Source: Martinezella tropici
GTDB lineage: Bacteria > Pseudomonadota > Alphaproteobacteria > Rhizobiales > Rhizobiaceae
Direction of reading: 5' to 3'
DNA: 64,000 bases
Assembly (NCBI RefSeq): GCF_003287875.1
Contig: NZ_QMKK01000019.1
Span: forward strand, 1 to 64,000
The notes beneath the pieces are model-generated. The model worked only from the letters and a program-made list of their open reading frames with translations. It did no database searches and was not told the origin of the DNA. A program made the position numbers and the translations under genes. Position 1 is the stretch's first letter, and every line of letters starts with the position of its first letter. Below, in pieces: positions 53,908 to 63,308 of this stretch.

Positions 53908-54677
53908 ATGCGGATCGCGGCCTTTCAACGCCTGGCACTTTTCGACGCCGTCGAGCAGGCGGCCGAGGTTTTGGCGCGCGATCTGGCCTGGGCGGAAGAG
54001 CAGGGCATCGATCTCGCCCTTTTTCCCGAATGTTATCTGCAGGGGCATAGCTATGATAAATCCGTTGCCAAACGCCGCGCGCTTTCTCTGGATGATCCGT
54101 ATCTGAACGCTCTTGTCGCCCGCTTCGCTGCCGGGGGGACGACGGCGATTGTCGGCCTTTTCGAGAGCAGAGGCGATGCGATCTACAATAGCGCCATCGT
54201 CGCCAAGTCGGGCCGGACGATCGGGGTCTATGCCAAGGCGCATCCGCTTGAAAAGGGCTGCACCCCCGGAAAAGATTTCCCCGTGTGGGAGGAGAACCAT
54301 TGGCGCTTTGGTATCAATATCTGCGCCGATCTCAGATATCCTATACCGCGGCGCGACTGGCCAGAAAGGGAGCGGGGATCATCTGCAACCCCATCAATCT
54401 CATGCTCCGACCTCACAAAGCCGAGCTGTGGCATAAGCCGGGCATTTCGGGCCTGCAGATATGTGCCAGGCATACGGGCTGCTGGGTGATGGCGTCGGAT
54501 GTGGTCGGCAGTAACGACGACGGCTGGGTGAGCTATGGCAGCAGCGCCATCGTCGATCCGAACGGTGTCGTCGTGGCGAAGGCGAAGCCCTATTGCGAGG
54601 ATGTCCTGGTTTTCGACCTTCCAGATCGGCAACCGACACGCGGATTCGATCAAAAAGCTGCCGTCGTCGCTACCTAA
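53908..54677 (+). pseudogene. carbon-nitrogen hydrolase gene with a frameshift
   Basis: Nitrilase-superfamily hydrolase of about 255 residues if repaired. The catalytic residues Glu41 (LFPECYLQ), Lys110 (VYAKAHPL) and Cys139 (INICADLRYP) are all intact. After DLRYP the frame changes; the second part resumes as TAARLARKGAGIICNP, then SDVVGSNDDGWVSYG. Restoring one G in CCTATACC (between 54342 and 54343) gives DLRYPDTAARLA, the expected sequence. The reading is therefore broken by a single-base deletion, or the base was lost in sequencing. Substrate unknown. Confidence 0.85.
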
Positions 54678-54705
54678 TCGTGCAAATCGCGCTATCCTCA
54701 TAGTC

Positions 54706-55716
54706 ATGAGACCCGATCAACTGCTTTATCCGGCGCCAGAGGGCCTGTTCTGTCCGATTGGCGGCTTCTATATCGATCCCGTGCAGCCGGTCGGTCGCGC
54801 ACTCGTCACGCATGGCCATTCGGATCACGCCCGCTCCGGCCACGCGCATGTGCTCGCCACTCGGCAGACGCTCGATATCATGCGTATCCGCTATGGCGAC
54901 GGTTTTGCCGGCTCGGAACAGGCGATCGGCTTCGGCGAGGAGGTGACGATCAACGGCGTCAAGGTGCAGTTCCATCCTGCCGGCCACGTGCTCGGCTCCG
55001 CGCAGATCGCGGTGGAGAAGGATGGGCTGCGCATCGTCGTTTCGGGGGATTACAAGCGCCGGCCGGATCCGACCTGTGCAGCCTATGTGCCGGTTCCCTG
55101 TGATGTCTTCATCACCGAGGCGACGTTCGGGCTGCCGGTCTTCCACCATCCCGATCCCATGGCCGAGACGCGGAAGTTTCTGGCCTCGCTTCGCCAATTC
55201 CCCGAGCGAACGCATCTGATCGGTGCCTATGCGCTCGGCAAGGCACAGCGCGTCATCCGTCTGCTGCGCGATGCCGGCTATGACAAGCCGATCTATATTC
55301 ACGGTGCGCTCGAAACGCTGTGCGACTACTATGACAGCCAGGGCATCGAACTCGGCGAACTCAAACCGGCCACCATAGAAAGCCGGGATCAGTCGATCTT
55401 CCATGGCGCCGTCGTCGTCGGCCCACCCTCCGCTTTCCAGGATCGCTGGGCGAGGCGGTTCCATGACCCGCTGCCGGCATTCGCCTCCGGCTGGATGATG
55501 GTGCGCCAGCGCGCCAAGCAGCTCGGCGTCGAGCTGCCGCTTGTGATCTCCGATCATTGCGACTGGCCCGAACTGACCGAGACGATCTCCGACTTGAAGC
55601 CGAGCGAGGTCTGGGTCACCCACGGCCGCGAAGAGGCGCTGGTGCGCTGGTGCGAGCTGCAGGGCATCGCCGCCAAGCCGCTGCATCTCATCGGCTATGA
55701 AGACGAGGGCGATTGA
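54706..55716 (+). CDS. ligase-associated exonuclease (metallo-beta-lactamase fold)
   Basis: 336 residues. The metal-binding motif LVTHGHSDHARSGHAHV lies near residue 30, followed by HPAGHVLGSAQI and SGDYKRRPDPT. HGREEALVRW near the C-terminus is typical. This family (TIGR04122-like) usually sits beside an ATP-dependent ligase, helicase and phosphoesterase in a bacterial DNA repair set. The start ATG 54706 gives the known N-terminus. Its stop overlaps the ligase start by one base, so the two are coupled. Confidence 0.92.
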   Translation: MRPDQLLYPAPEGLFCPIGGFYIDPVQPVGRALVTHGHSDHARSGHAHVLATRQTLDIMRIRYGDGFAGSEQAIGFGEEVTINGVKVQFHPAGHVLGSAQIAVEKDGLRIVVSGDYKRRPDPTCAAYVPVPCDVFITEATFGLPVFHHPDPMAETRKFLASLRQFPERTHLIGAYALGKAQRVIRLLRDAGYDKPIYIHGALETLCDYYDSQGIELGELKPATIESRDQSIFHGAVVVGPPSAFQDRWARRFHDPLPAFASGWMMVRQRAKQLGVELPLVISDHCDWPELTETISDLKPSEVWVTHGREEALVRWCELQGIAAKPLHLIGYEDEGD

Positions 55717-57353
55717 TGAAAGCCTTTGCCGACCTTCTCGACCGCCTGGTGCTGACGCCGAGTCGCAATGGCAAGCTGAAGCTGTTGACCGATTATTTTC
55801 GCGACACGCCCGATCCGGACCGCGGCTATGGTCTGGCCGCCATCGCCGGCACGCTCGAAGTGCGCAATGTCAAGCCCGCAATGCTGCGCGAACTCGTTCT
55901 CGAGCGCATGGACGAGGTGCTGTTTCGCTATTCCTACGATTATGTCGGCGATCTTGCCGAGACGATCTCGCTGGTCTGGGACAGGGAGAGCGATATAGAG
56001 CGCCCTGCCGGCGAGCAGCCGAAGCTCGGCGACGTCGTTCGCAGCATGAACGCGCTGGGGCGGACCGAGGTGCGCAGTTTCGTCCGCGATCTGCTGGACC
56101 GGCTGGATACGTCGGGCCGTTTCGCCTTCCTGAAGCTCGCGACCGGTGCGCTGCGCATCGGCGTTTCGGCACGCCTCGCCAAGCAGGCGCTCGCCGAGCT
56201 CGGCGGCAAGGACGTCACCGAGATCGAAACGCTGTGGCACGGCCTGCAGCCGCCCTATGAAAGCCTGTTTCGCTGGCTTGCGGGGGAGGCTGAGAAGCCG
56301 ATCCTGGCGACGCCGGCGATCTTCCATTCCGTCATGCTGGCCAACCCGGTGGAACCTGGCGATCTCGATGCGCTCGACCCGCGGGATTTCGCCGCCGAAT
56401 GGAAATGGGATGGCATCCGCGTCCAGCTTTCACGCTCCGGGGAGACGAGCAAGCTCTATTCGCGCTCCGGCGACGACATATCCGGCGCCTTTCCCGACGT
56501 TGTGGGCGCCATGAATTTCGAGGGCGTCATGGATGGCGAGCTGCTGGTCGGCGGCACCGTTCGCTCCAATAGCCCGACACGCAGCTTTTCCGACTTGCAG
56601 CAGCGCCTCAACCGCAAGACCGTCACCGCAAAGATGCTGGAGGAGTTTCCGGCCTTCATCCGTGCTTACGATCTTCTGTTCGATGGCGCCGAGGATGTGC
56701 GCGCCCGCGGCTTCCTCGATCGGCGCGAGCGGCTGACTGACATCATCGACGCGGCACTGCATGATCGTTTCGATCTGTCGCCGCTCGTCGATTTCTCCTC
56801 CTGGGAGGAGCTCGACCGATTGCGCACCGCGCCGCCCGATCCGGTGATCGAGGGCGTAATGATCAAGCGCAAGGACAGTTCCTATCTCGCCGGCCGGGCC
56901 AAGGGGCCTTGGTTCAAGTGGAAGCGGGATCCTTATAATGTCGATGCCGTTTTGATGTACGCGCAGCGCGGCCATGGCAAGCGCTCCAGTTACTACTCCG
57001 ATTTCACCTTCGGCGTCTGGGCGACGACGCCGGAGGGCGAGCAGCTCGTGCCTGTCGGCAAGGCCTATTTCGGCTTCACCGATGCCGAGCTGGAGGTGCT
57101 CGATAAGTTCGTGCGCAACAATACTGTCGATCGTTTCGGCCCGGTGCGGGCCGTGCGCGCCGATCGCGATTTCGGCTTCGTGCTCGAAGTGGCCTTTGAA
57201 GGCATCAACCGCTCCAGCCGGCACAAATCGGGCGTCGCCATGCGTTTTCCCCGCATTGCAAGGCTACGGCCCGACAAGCCGCCCTACGAGGCGGACAGGC
57301 TGGAAACTTTGATCGCGATGATTGACGCCAAGGCTCCTGTTGTCGATGAATAG
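55716..57353 (+). CDS. ATP-dependent DNA ligase
   Basis: 545 residues of the PP_1105-like bacterial group (TIGR04120). The AMP-accepting lysine is Lys230 in EWKWDGIR. Further motifs are MDGELLVGG and DLLFDGAEDVRARG (motif III/IIIa), EGVMIKRKDSSYLAG and WFKWKRDPY (motifs IV and V). The C-terminal OB domain ends at about residue 540. It seals nicks and works with the coupled exonuclease. The helicase (Lhr-type) and PdeM-like endonuclease genes often found with this pair are not in this window. Confidence 0.94.
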   Translation: MKAFADLLDRLVLTPSRNGKLKLLTDYFRDTPDPDRGYGLAAIAGTLEVRNVKPAMLRELVLERMDEVLFRYSYDYVGDLAETISLVWDRESDIERPAGEQPKLGDVVRSMNALGRTEVRSFVRDLLDRLDTSGRFAFLKLATGALRIGVSARLAKQALAELGGKDVTEIETLWHGLQPPYESLFRWLAGEAEKPILATPAIFHSVMLANPVEPGDLDALDPRDFAAEWKWDGIRVQLSRSGETSKLYSRSGDDISGAFPDVVGAMNFEGVMDGELLVGGTVRSNSPTRSFSDLQQRLNRKTVTAKMLEEFPAFIRAYDLLFDGAEDVRARGFLDRRERLTDIIDAALHDRFDLSPLVDFSSWEELDRLRTAPPDPVIEGVMIKRKDSSYLAGRAKGPWFKWKRDPYNVDAVLMYAQRGHGKRSSYYSDFTFGVWATTPEGEQLVPVGKAYFGFTDAELEVLDKFVRNNTVDRFGPVRAVRADRDFGFVLEVAFEGINRSSRHKSGVAMRFPRIARLRPDKPPYEADRLETLIAMIDAKAPVVDE

Positions 57354-57441
57354 GGCAGGGCGATTCCTCACCACAATGTGAGTTGGCCTCGCCTTTCGAC
57401 CCGTGCAGATTTGGGCTGCGCCGGGATATTTGGACAGAGCT

Positions 57442-58428
57442 ATGACCATGTCTGACGACCACCTATTCCGTCTCAATCGCCGTGCGGTTCTGGCCGGCAT
57501 TGCTTCCACCCTTTTCGCACCCCCTATCGTCAGAGCGGCCGATGACAGCACGACCGGAAGCAAGCCTGCCGAGACCAAGGGCGAGATTGCCCGGAGCGAT
57601 GAAAAGGCGTCCGATGCGCCGCCGCAGCTCGCCGGCGATTATGCCAAGGAGCGCCATCTGTTCCGGACCGACCTGCTAAGCAAGGGGCCGGCTCCCGATA
57701 TCTACGAGCCGCTGGCCACGCCATCGACCGCCGATCGGCTTTTCTATCGCAGCGGCGTTGGTGACGAGCTGGAACTCGTCGCCTGGGTCTCCCGCTACAC
57801 GCGCTCGGCAAAGCCGAAGCCGGCCGTGCTTTTCCTGCATGGCGGTAACGCCATCGGCCAAGGGCACTGGCAGCTGATGAAGCCGTACATCGATGCCGGC
57901 TATGTCGTCATGATCCCGTCCATGCGCGGGGAGAATGGGCAGAGGGGCAATTTCTCGGGCTTTTACGACGAAGTTGCCGATGTGCTGGCGGCCTCCAACC
58001 GGCTGCGGCACCTGCCGGGCGTCGATCCACATCGCCTGTTCCTGGCCGGACACAGTATCGGCGGCACGCTGGCCATGCTGACCGCCATGTCGACAAAGCG
58101 CTTTCGCGCGGTCGCGCCGATATCAGGCAACCCGGATGCCTATGCCTTCTTCGGCCGCTATCCGCAGGATATCCGCTTCAATACCAAGAATCCGCGCGAA
58201 TTCCAGATGCGCTCGCCGCTCTGCTATGCGCACAGCTTCAAAAGCCCGATCAAGCTGTTCCATGGCACCGAGGAAGCCCATTTCGACTCACGTCTGGCGC
58301 TGCTTTCGAAGCGGGCGACGGCCGCCGGCGTAAAGATGGAGATGGCAACGGTGCCGGGCAGCCATAATTCGGCTTTGCCGGGCGAAATCGAGCAGAGCAT
58401 CGAATTCTTCAGGAGTGTCGCTGTCTAA
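57442..58428 (+). CDS. exported alpha/beta hydrolase, peptidase S9-like
   Basis: 328 residues. A Tat-type signal ([16 protein letters not shown]) is followed by a cleavage region at about AAD. The nucleophile elbow is [12 protein letters not shown] with Ser at about residue 203, and [11 protein letters not shown] and [10 protein letters not shown] near the end supply the likely Asp and His. Best matched to the dienelactone hydrolase and prolyl-oligopeptidase group. Substrate unknown. ATG 57442 or 57448 can start it. Its stop overlaps that of the convergent mutase gene (CTAA). Confidence 0.85.
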   Translation: MTMSDDHLFRLNRRAVLAGIASTLFAPPIVRAADDSTTGSKPAETKGEIARSDEKASDAPPQLAGDYAKERHLFRTDLLSKGPAPDIYEPLATPSTADRLFYRSGVGDELELVAWVSRYTRSAKPKPAVLFLHGGNAIGQGHWQLMKPYIDAGYVVMIPSMRGENGQRGNFSGFYDEVADVLAASNRLRHLPGVDPHRLFLAGHSIGGTLAMLTAMSTKRFRAVAPISGNPDAYAFFGRYPQDIRFNTKNPREFQMRSPLCYAHSFKSPIKLFHGTEEAHFDSRLALLSKRATAAGVKMEMATVPGSHNSALPGEIEQSIEFFRSVAV

Positions 58429-60569
58429 ATAGCTGCTGACGCCATCAGTTTCTCTATCAGCGCCGCTGCCGCCTCCGCGATCACGGTTCCGGGCGGAAAG
58501 ATCGCGTCTGCGCCCGCCGCTTCGAGGGCTGCGAAATCCTGTGGCGGAATGACGCCACCGACGGCGATCAGCACCTTGCCCGCATGGCGGCGCGCGAGCG
58601 CAGTTTTCAATTCCGGCACCAGCGTCAGATGACCGGCGGCAAGCGACGATGCGCCGACGATGTCGACCCCCTCGCGCACGGCGACGTCGGCCACTTCCTC
58701 CGGAGTCTGGAACATCGCGCCGACGACGACATCGAAGCCGAGATCGGCAAAGGCCGTGGCAATGACCTTCTGGCCGCGATCGTGCCCATCCTGGCCCATC
58801 TTGGCGATCAGGATGCGCGGCTTCTCGCCCCGCGCCCTACGGAACACCTCGACTTTGGTCACGGCCGCATTGAAGACGGGATCTTCGGAGCCGACCTCCT
58901 TGCGGTAAACGCCGGAAATGGTCCTGATCTCTGCGACATGACGGCCATAGGCTTTTTCAAGCGCCAGCGAGATTTCGCCGACGGTGGCTCTCGCCCTTGC
59001 CGCCTTGACGGCAAAATCGAGCAGATTGCCAGTGCCGTTTCGCGCGGCATCCGTTAAGGCATCCAGGGCTGTTTCGACGGCAGCCGTTTCGCGGGTGCCC
59101 TTCAGTTGCTGCAGCTTGGAAAGCTGGCGTGCCCGCACCTCGGAATTCTCGACCTTCAGGACATCGACTTCGATATCCTGCTCCGGCTTGGAAAAATTGA
59201 CGCCGACGACGGTCTGATGACCGCTGTCGATGCGTGCCTGCGTGCGGGCGGCCGCTTCCTCGATCCTGAGCTTCGGAATGCCCTTCTCGATCGCCTTCGC
59301 CATGCCGCCGAGCGCCTCCACCTCCTCGATATGGGCAAGGGCGCGCGCGGCTAGATCATGGGTCAGCCTTTCGACATAGGCCGAGCCGCCCCAGGGGTCG
59401 ATGATCCCTGTCGTGCCCGATTCCTTCTGCAGCAGGATCTGCGTGTTACGGGCGATGCGGGCGGAATGGTCGGTCGGCAGGGCCAGCGCCTCGTCGAAGG
59501 AATTGGTATGGAGCGATTGCGTATGCCCCTGCGTTGCTGCCATCGCCTCGACCATGGTGCGGATGATATTATTCATCGGGTCCTGCGCCGTCAGCGACCA
59601 GCCGGAGGTCTGGCTGTGGGTCCTGAGTGCCAGGGATTTCTGGTTCTTCGGCGCAAAATTCTTCTGTATCAGCGCCGCCCAGATCAGCCGTCCGGCGCGC
59701 ATCTTGGCGACTTCCATGAAGAAATTCATGCCGACGGCCCAGAAGAAGGAGAGGCGAGGGGCGAAACTGTCGATATCGAGCCCGGCTGCGACGCCGGCTC
59801 GCGCATATTCGATGCCGTCGGCGATCGTGTAGGCGAGCTCCAGATCCGCCGTCGCGCCTGCCTCCTGCATATGGTAGCCGGAGATCGAAATGGAATTGAA
59901 CTTCGGCATCCGCTGGCTGGTATAGCTGAAGATGTCCGAAACGATCCGCATGGAGGGCTGAGGCGGATAGATATAGGTGTTGCGGACCATGAACTCCTTG
60001 AGGATATCGTTCTGGATCGTGCCTGATAGCTTGTCCTCGGAGACGCCCTGTTCCTCGGCCGCGACGATATAGAGCGCCATGATCGGCAGCACCGCGCCGT
60101 TCATGGTCATCGACACGCTCATTTCATCGAGGGGAATGCCGTCGAAGAGCTGGCGCATGTCGAGGATGGAATCGATTGCGACGCCCGCCATGCCGACATC
60201 GCCTGATACCCTCGGGTGATCGCTGTCATAGCCGCGATGAGTAGCAAGATCGAAGGCGACGGAGAGGCCCTTCTGGCCGGCGGCGAGATTGCGGCGATAG
60301 AAGGCATTGGATTCCTCGGCCGTCGAGAAGCCGGCATATTGCCGGATGGTCCAGGGCTGCTGGACATACATCGTCGGGTAGGGGCCGCGCACGAAGGGTG
60401 CCGCGCCGGGATAGGTCTCAAGGAAGTTCAGGCCGGTGAGGTCGCTTTCACCGTAGGCGCGTTTGACGGCGATGCCTTCAGGGGTTTCCCAGGCTGGGGC
60501 GTTGGTTGCCGGCGCGGTTGCCTGCGGTTTGATCCAGGGGATGGTGGCGAAGTCGGGAATCCTGGTCAT
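58425..60569 (-). CDS. bhbA: methylmalonyl-CoA mutase, large subunit
   Basis: 714 residues, an adenosylcobalamin enzyme that interconverts methylmalonyl-CoA and succinyl-CoA. The N-terminal barrel contains [33 protein letters not shown] and [13 protein letters not shown]. The C-terminal B12 domain has [13 protein letters not shown] with the cobalt-ligand histidine, and the late GGVIPPQD. Start ATG 60569. In rhizobia it serves propionyl-CoA breakdown and polyhydroxybutyrate-related pathways. The small subunit gene lies upstream on the same strand, after a repeat element. Confidence 0.95.
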   Translation of the reverse strand: MTRIPDFATIPWIKPQATAPATNAPAWETPEGIAVKRAYGESDLTGLNFLETYPGAAPFVRGPYPTMYVQQPWTIRQYAGFSTAEESNAFYRRNLAAGQKGLSVAFDLATHRGYDSDHPRVSGDVGMAGVAIDSILDMRQLFDGIPLDEMSVSMTMNGAVLPIMALYIVAAEEQGVSEDKLSGTIQNDILKEFMVRNTYIYPPQPSMRIVSDIFSYTSQRMPKFNSISISGYHMQEAGATADLELAYTIADGIEYARAGVAAGLDIDSFAPRLSFFWAVGMNFFMEVAKMRAGRLIWAALIQKNFAPKNQKSLALRTHSQTSGWSLTAQDPMNNIIRTMVEAMAATQGHTQSLHTNSFDEALALPTDHSARIARNTQILLQKESGTTGIIDPWGGSAYVERLTHDLAARALAHIEEVEALGGMAKAIEKGIPKLRIEEAAARTQARIDSGHQTVVGVNFSKPEQDIEVDVLKVENSEVRARQLSKLQQLKGTRETAAVETALDALTDAARNGTGNLLDFAVKAARARATVGEISLALEKAYGRHVAEIRTISGVYRKEVGSEDPVFNAAVTKVEVFRRARGEKPRILIAKMGQDGHDRGQKVIATAFADLGFDVVVGAMFQTPEEVADVAVREGVDIVGASSLAAGHLTLVPELKTALARRHAGKVLIAVGGVIPPQDFAALEAAGADAIFPPGTVIAEAAAALIEKLMASAAI

Positions 60570-60604
60570 GGGTTCGAAGCCTCCGTGGACGTCGAAAGTC
60601 TGAT

Positions 60605-60792
60605 ACCCCCCTCTGTCGCTTTCGCGACATCTCCCCCACAAGGGGGGAGATTAGAAACTTGCGGGGCCTTTCTGCCCCAAACAGATACCGCATCTGCGGC
60701 AGCGCAGGTTGGCATTCCCGCTGGGGTCAAATTCTGGCACGAAACGATCTCCCCCCTTGTGGGGGAGATGTCACGAAGCGACAGAGGGGGGT
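60605..60792. repeat. MITE-like element with long inverted repeats
   Basis: A 47-base arm (60605-60651) and a 46-base arm (60747-60792) are almost exact inverted copies. Both contain ACCCCCCTCTGTCGCT, CATCTCCCCCACAAGG and GGGGGAGAT parts, so each arm also forms its own hairpin (TCTCCCCC-ACAA-GGGGGGAGA). About 95 bases of unrelated core lie between the arms. It sits between mutA and mutB. The structure is like a short non-autonomous mobile element or rhizobial intergenic palindrome. Confidence 0.85.
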
Positions 60793-60822
60793 GGGCATTC
60801 TCCGTGAATTCAGCAGTCGCCA

Positions 60823-62169
60823 TCATGACACCCCCTCATCCAGCCGCACCGGCATCAACCCCATCCCGCCAGCAACCGGCCCCAAGGCCCCCAAAACAAT
60901 CACCGGCCGCTCCGTTTTCATCGCAAACAGCGTCGTTCCCACGATCGGCTTGACGATGCGATCGGCTTGCGCCTCGGTAATCATCGCCGCAAGCTCGCCG
61001 CTGGCGATCACCTTCGCCAATCCACCTTTGCTTTCGATATCGGTGAAAATATCCCATGCCCGCTCGGCCAGTGCATCGGTCAATGCCTCGATGCCGCCGG
61101 CTCCGACGGCAGGATCGACGACGTGATCGAGATGGCTCTCGGCCATGAGGATCGTCTGCGTGTTGCGCGCCAGGCGCCGCGCCAGCGGATCGGGAATGCC
61201 GTGCGTCAGGCTGTGCGGCAGGACGGAGATTTCGTCAGCACCGCCGACGCCGGCTGAAAAGGCCGCAATCGTATTGCGCAGGATATTCGTCTCGGGATCG
61301 CGATAGGTGAGCATGCGATAGCTTGTCTCGGCGAAGAGATGCGCCGGCTGCGGATTGGGAACGCCACAGGCCTTGGCGATCCGGGTGAAGATCAGCCGTG
61401 CCGCGCGTGTCTTTGCCATCGTCGTGAACTGGTTCTGATCGGCGGAAAGGCAGATGCTCATTGCCGCAAGCGCTGCCTCCAGCGAAAGGCCCGCCTCCTC
61501 TAGCAGTCGCAAATGGCCGACGAGGCTTGCAGCCATGACGGCCAGCTCCTGTGCTTCGGTGCCGCCGGCATTGTGCACCACGCGACCGTCGGCGTTGACG
61601 ATCGTGCCACGGAGGCCGCGCTCGGCGAAGCGCTTGATATCCTTCGCAAAGGTAGCCCGTCCTCCATCGTAGGAAAAGGCATCGAAACCGAGATGCAATG
61701 TCCTGGCAGCCGGATCTGCAGTCGCTGAAACCAGGGCGTCGAGTGCGCCGGAGGAGAAACCGTCGAAGCGCAGGACAGCCGCTTTGTCCCATATCGCCGC
61801 TGGTGAGCGGGAAAGGCCTGGGCCTTGCACGTCGATGCCGGTGCCGAAGGCGGAAGCGGATGTTTTGGAGACGAGACAGATGCCGGTTGCGCCATTGGCG
61901 AGATCGTCATCAAGCTGCGCCAGCGCCCGCTCGGTGCCTGGATCATCCATGCGCTGGATCACCGTCCAGGGCATGTCGGCCCGCTGGCGGGAAAGCGGCA
62001 TGCCATCGGTCCGCCGCTGATAAAGCGGCTCGATGGCAATGCCGTCATCGGTCCGCGACACCAGCGTCTCTTCGAAATCCTGGCCTTTCAGCGCCCGTTC
62101 CACCAGCTTCAGCCAACCCTTGCGGTCGGTCTGATCGAAAATGGCCGGGTCGAGACTGTCGATATTCAT
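60823..62169 (-). CDS. mutA: methylmalonyl-CoA mutase, small subunit
   Basis: 448 residues. It is a paralog of the large subunit with a mutase-type barrel but without a cobalamin-binding domain, and it forms the heterodimer with the large subunit. Visible segments are MPWTVIQRMDDPG, RLIFTRIAKACGVP and ARNTQTILMAESHLDHVVDPAVGAGG, cited by its ends. GGAGGATCGC precedes ATG 62169. Many bacteria, including several rhizobia, have only a single large subunit. The 253-base gap to mutB contains a repeat element. Confidence 0.9.
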   Translation of the reverse strand: MNIDSLDPAIFDQTDRKGWLKLVERALKGQDFEETLVSRTDDGIAIEPLYQRRTDGMPLSRQRADMPWTVIQRMDDPGTERALAQLDDDLANGATGICLVSKTSASAFGTGIDVQGPGLSRSPAAIWDKAAVLRFDGFSSGALDALVSATADPAARTLHLGFDAFSYDGGRATFAKDIKRFAERGLRGTIVNADGRVVHNAGGTEAQELAVMAASLVGHLRLLEEAGLSLEAALAAMSICLSADQNQFTTMAKTRAARLIFTRIAKACGVPNPQPAHLFAETSYRMLTYRDPETNILRNTIAAFSAGVGGADEISVLPHSLTHGIPDPLARRLARNTQTILMAESHLDHVVDPAVGAGGIEALTDALAERAWDIFTDIESKGGLAKVIASGELAAMITEAQADRIVKPIVGTTLFAMKTERPVIVLGALGPVAGGMGLMPVRLDEGVS

Positions 62170-62339
62170 GCGATCCTCCGTCCTGCAATGGTCTAACCCA
62201 TGACGGCGCAAGGGAAAACAGAAGTTTGGCCGATCCGGACAATATCTCACCGCGGACAATATCTCGACGATGACGCCAGCTTCGCTCCAGCCGCGACAGT
62301 CATCATGCGGCCGACCCAATATGTCCCAACTGGTTTCCG

Positions 62340-63146
62340 ATGATGGCCGATCTGCTGCCCGCCTCCCGTCACCTGCTCGCCTCTGCCGCTCTGGCGGCAT
62401 TGTCCGCCTGCAGCATCATTCCCGATACCGGTGCGACAGATCCGGACCGGTTCGCACAGGAAACCGCGCCGATCTTCTATCGCCCCGAAGGCATCGACCC
62501 GCAGAAGGTGCAGCGTCTGCCGGTGCAGCCCGTGCCGCAGGCGCGTGATCTCTTCCGCACCCAGTTCCATCAGACCTACGGCCTGCCGACCTTCAATCCG
62601 GTGCATCAGGCCATGTATGCCCAGCGAAACGAAGATGATTTCATGCTGCCGGCCGTGCCCTACAAGCGCATCGATCCGCGCTTCCTGCGGCAGGAGGTCG
62701 ACTACCAGACCAATGAACGGCCCGGCACCATCGTCGTCGATACGCGAAACCACTTCCTCTATTTCGTCGAGCCGGGCGGCAGGGCCATGCGCTATGGTGT
62801 TGGCCTCGGCGCTGCGGGATATGCCTGGCATGGCAGGGGCATGATCCAGTGGAAGCAGAAGTGGCCACGCTGGACGCCGCCGGCCGAGATGGTTGCGCGC
62901 GACCCGCAGATGAAGTCGCTGGCGGCGGAGCGCGGCGGCATGAATCCCGGGCCGACCAACCCGCTCGGCGCGCGGGCGCTTTATATCTATCAGAATGGGC
63001 GGGACACGCTTTATCGCGTTCACGGCACGCCGGATTGGCAATCGATCGGCAAGGCAGCGTCCTCGGGTTGTGTCCGCATGCTCAATCAGGACGTGATTGA
63101 TCTCTACAACCGGGTGCCCGATAAGACGGAAATCGTCGTTCTGTAG
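62340..63146 (+). CDS. L,D-transpeptidase, lipoprotein (YkuD family)
   Basis: 268 residues. The N-terminal signal ends in a lipobox (ALSAC), so it is anchored in the envelope. The YkuD catalytic motif is VHGTPDWQSIGKAASSGCVRM, cited by its ends, with the nucleophile cysteine in SSGCVRM and histidine in VHG. Such enzymes form 3-3 cross-links in peptidoglycan or attach lipoproteins. It is followed by a related gene on the same strand with similar length and motifs. Confidence 0.93.
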   Translation: MMADLLPASRHLLASAALAALSACSIIPDTGATDPDRFAQETAPIFYRPEGIDPQKVQRLPVQPVPQARDLFRTQFHQTYGLPTFNPVHQAMYAQRNEDDFMLPAVPYKRIDPRFLRQEVDYQTNERPGTIVVDTRNHFLYFVEPGGRAMRYGVGLGAAGYAWHGRGMIQWKQKWPRWTPPAEMVARDPQMKSLAAERGGMNPGPTNPLGARALYIYQNGRDTLYRVHGTPDWQSIGKAASSGCVRMLNQDVIDLYNRVPDKTEIVVL

Positions 63147-63308
63147 GGATAATTTACCACAAATTTTCGTGATGTTGCATAAGTGCGATAGCGGGCTCCG
63201 GCTACGCTCTTTAGTTTTGCTCCTGTCTCTGCGAACCTCTCGGGAAGCCGAATCAGCTTGCGTGCTGCGGATTCTTGGCTCCCCTTCAATAGGAACGATG
63301 CTGTCGAC

